Source: JAJRVH01 sp964505995 (GTDB taxonomy: Bacteria > Pseudomonadota > Zetaproteobacteria > Mariprofundales > Mariprofundaceae). Taken from it: 7,442 bases of DNA. Position numbers and translations under genes: made by a program. Shown here one piece after another: positions 6,214-7,442 of the stretch. The notes under the pieces were generated by a model. That model was given only the letters and a program-made list of their open reading frames with translations. It searched no databases and had not been told where the DNA came from. The stretch is from contig CAZDLB010000084.1 of the NCBI GenBank assembly GCA_964505995.1, forward strand, positions 1-7,442. Direction: 5' to 3'. The number at the start of each line of letters is the position of its first letter. Position 1 is the first letter of the stretch.

Positions 6214-6257
6214 TGGAAAAGACCGGCATGAACAGCGAGGTAGGCGCATGGAACTGA
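6213..6257 (+). other. 14-codon mini-ORF bridging the pgm stop and glgB start
   Basis: The A of the pgm stop TGA begins an ATG (TGATG). The frame encodes MEKTGMNSEVGAWN and stops with TGA at 6255-6257, after crossing the glgB ATG at 6248-6250. It has no Shine-Dalgarno of its own, while the glgB Shine-Dalgarno (6237-6240) lies inside it. It is not a credible protein gene. It may pass terminating ribosomes to glgB, which is inference. Confidence 0.25.
6237..6240 (+). promoter_or_regulatory. Shine-Dalgarno of glgB (decides the start)
   Basis: GAGG lies seven bases before the ATG at 6248. The two upstream ATGs at 6213 and 6228 are in another frame that stops at 6257, so they cannot start glgB. 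Confidence 0.65.
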
Positions 6258-7442
6258 ATCTTCCGAACGAGGCCTGGGCCATCCTGGAGGCCCGCAGCCA
6301 TGATCCGTTTGCCTGGCTGGGCCGCCATCCGGCTGATCCGGGCGTGATCGTGCGCGCGTTCAAGCCGCGCGCCGAACATATGTGGCTGCTGCCCGCCGAT
6401 GGTGAGGCCATCGCGATGCCGAGGATCGAGGGCACGGATTTCTTCGAGCTGCACTGGAAGGATGGCGATTTCGACACGCCTTACCGCTTTCGCATCGAGA
6501 ATCGCGAGGGCCATCGCTGGGAGGAGGAGGATGCCTACCGATTCGGTCCGATGCTGGGCGAACTCGACCTGCATCTGATCGGCGAGGGCAACCATTACGA
6601 GAAGTACCGCATCATGGGAGCGCATGTGCGCGAGCATGAGGGCGTTTCGGGCGTGGGCTTTGCGGTCTGGGCGCCGGCGGCCGAGCGCGTGTCGGTCATC
6701 GGCAACTTCAATCACTGGGACGGGCGCGAGCATCCGATGCGCGTGCGCGGCTCCTCCGGGATCTGGGAGATCTTCATTCCCGGCCTGTGCGAGGGCGAGG
6801 TCTACAAGTTCGAGATCCGGGGCAAGGGCGGCGCGGTGTTCCAGAAGACCGATCCCTATGCGCAGCAGATGGAGCTCAGGCCCGCGACGGCAAGCGTCGT
6901 GCACAATCCGAAGAAGTACATCTGGCATGACGCCGACTGGATGAAGGCGCGAACCGAGAAACAGGCGCTGGATCAGCCGATGAACATCTACGAGGTGCAT
7001 CTGGGTTCCTGGCGGCGCGGCGGCGATGGCACGGAATATCTCGACTATCGCGAGGCCGCGCACCAGCTCGTCGAATACTGCCGCTGGATGGGATACACGC
7101 ATATCGAGCTTCTGCCGATCACCGAGCATCCGTTCGACGGCTCCTGGGGCTATCAGACGGTCGGATATTTTGCGCCGACCAGTCGCTTCGGCAGCCCGGA
7201 CGATTTCCGCTATTTCGTCGATTACTGCCACCAGCACGGCATTGGCGTCTTTCTCGACTGGGTGCCGGCGCATTTTCCGAAGGATGCGCACGGGCTGGCG
7301 CGCTTTGACGGCACCGCGCTCTACGAGCATGAGGATCCGAGGCTGGGCGAGCACAGGGACTGGGGCACGCTGATCTTCAACTACGGGCGCAACGAGGTGC
7401 GCAACTTCCTGATCGCCTCGGCGCTGTTCTGGCTGGATCAGT
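6248..7442 (+). CDS. glgB: 1,4-alpha-glucan branching enzyme (GH13), C-terminus cut by window edge
   Basis: GlgB cuts an alpha-1,4-glucan chain and re-attaches it by an alpha-1,6 bond, creating glycogen branches in the cytoplasm. The 398 visible residues show the long bacterial form: an N1 domain (about 1-115, with SHDPFAWLGRHP at 17-28 and YRFGPMLGELDLHLIGEGNHYEKY at 97-120), a CBM48 module (about 130-215, with GVGFAVWAPAAERVSVIGNFNHWDG at 135-159), then the GH13 barrel from about 245 with NIYEVHLGSW (246-255), ELLPITEHPFDGSWGYQ (287-303) and conserved region I DWVPAHFP (337-344). The window ends at ALFWLDQ, a few residues before the expected nucleophile region (GLRVDAV-type), so no catalytic acid can be checked. 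Family length is about 630-740 residues, so nearly half is missing. It follows pgm in one operon with a 34-base gap. Confidence 0.97.
   Translation, partial: MELNLPNEAWAILEARSHDPFAWLGRHPADPGVIVRAFKPRAEHMWLLPADGEAIAMPRIEGTDFFELHWKDGDFDTPYRFRIENREGHRWEEEDAYRFGPMLGELDLHLIGEGNHYEKYRIMGAHVREHEGVSGVGFAVWAPAAERVSVIGNFNHWDGREHPMRVRGSSGIWEIFIPGLCEGEVYKFEIRGKGGAVFQKTDPYAQQMELRPATASVVHNPKKYIWHDADWMKARTEKQALDQPMNIYEVHLGSWRRGGDGTEYLDYREAAHQLVEYCRWMGYTHIELLPITEHPFDGSWGYQTVGYFAPTSRFGSPDDFRYFVDYCHQHGIGVFLDWVPAHFPKDAHGLARFDGTALYEHEDPRLGEHRDWGTLIFNYGRNEVRNFLIASALFWLDQ

Overview
This window is a glycogen / alpha-glucan metabolism cluster on a GC-rich bacterial chromosome (clearly above 60% G+C by eye, with strong G/C bias at third codon positions). 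The proteins look proteobacterial. My best guess is a gammaproteobacterium or a relative, based on the GlgC sequence style and the pgm/glgB and glgC/GH57/malQ pairing, but a phylum call from this window alone is weak. All five protein genes belong to recognised families, and I see no mobile element, tRNA, rRNA, CRISPR array or foreign-looking segment.

There are two divergent transcription units. The leftward (minus-strand) unit reads glgC (ADP-glucose pyrophosphorylase, 3124-4389), then a GH57 glycoside hydrolase of the amylopullulanase-like type (1302-2999), then malQ (4-alpha-glucanotransferase, 1274 down to the left edge, where its C-terminus is cut off). The rightward unit reads pgm (phosphoglucomutase, 4582-6213), then glgB (GH13 branching enzyme, 6248 to the right edge, cut just before the catalytic nucleophile region). 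The 192 bases between glgC and pgm (4390-4581) must hold the promoters of both units. They contain three closely packed perfect palindromes and a GC-rich stem-loop in the glgC leader.

Together the genes cover most of a glycogen cycle. Pgm makes glucose-1-phosphate, GlgC activates it to ADP-glucose, and a glycogen synthase not in this window would polymerise it. GlgB adds alpha-1,6 branches, and GH57 plus MalQ trim and recycle the glucan and malto-oligosaccharides. No glgA, glgP or glgX is visible; they may lie just beyond either edge or elsewhere.

I found no wholly new system. The points most worth a second look are at the level of regulation and operon architecture: the palindrome cluster in the divergent promoter; two operon junctions (GH57/malQ and pgm/glgB) that both carry a TGATG-overlapping mini-ORF running across the next gene's start codon; a GH57 and MalQ separated in the same reading frame by a single TGA; a perfect 9-bp dyad in the GH57 leader; and a tryptophan in GlgC where the E. 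coli enzyme has its key activator lysine.
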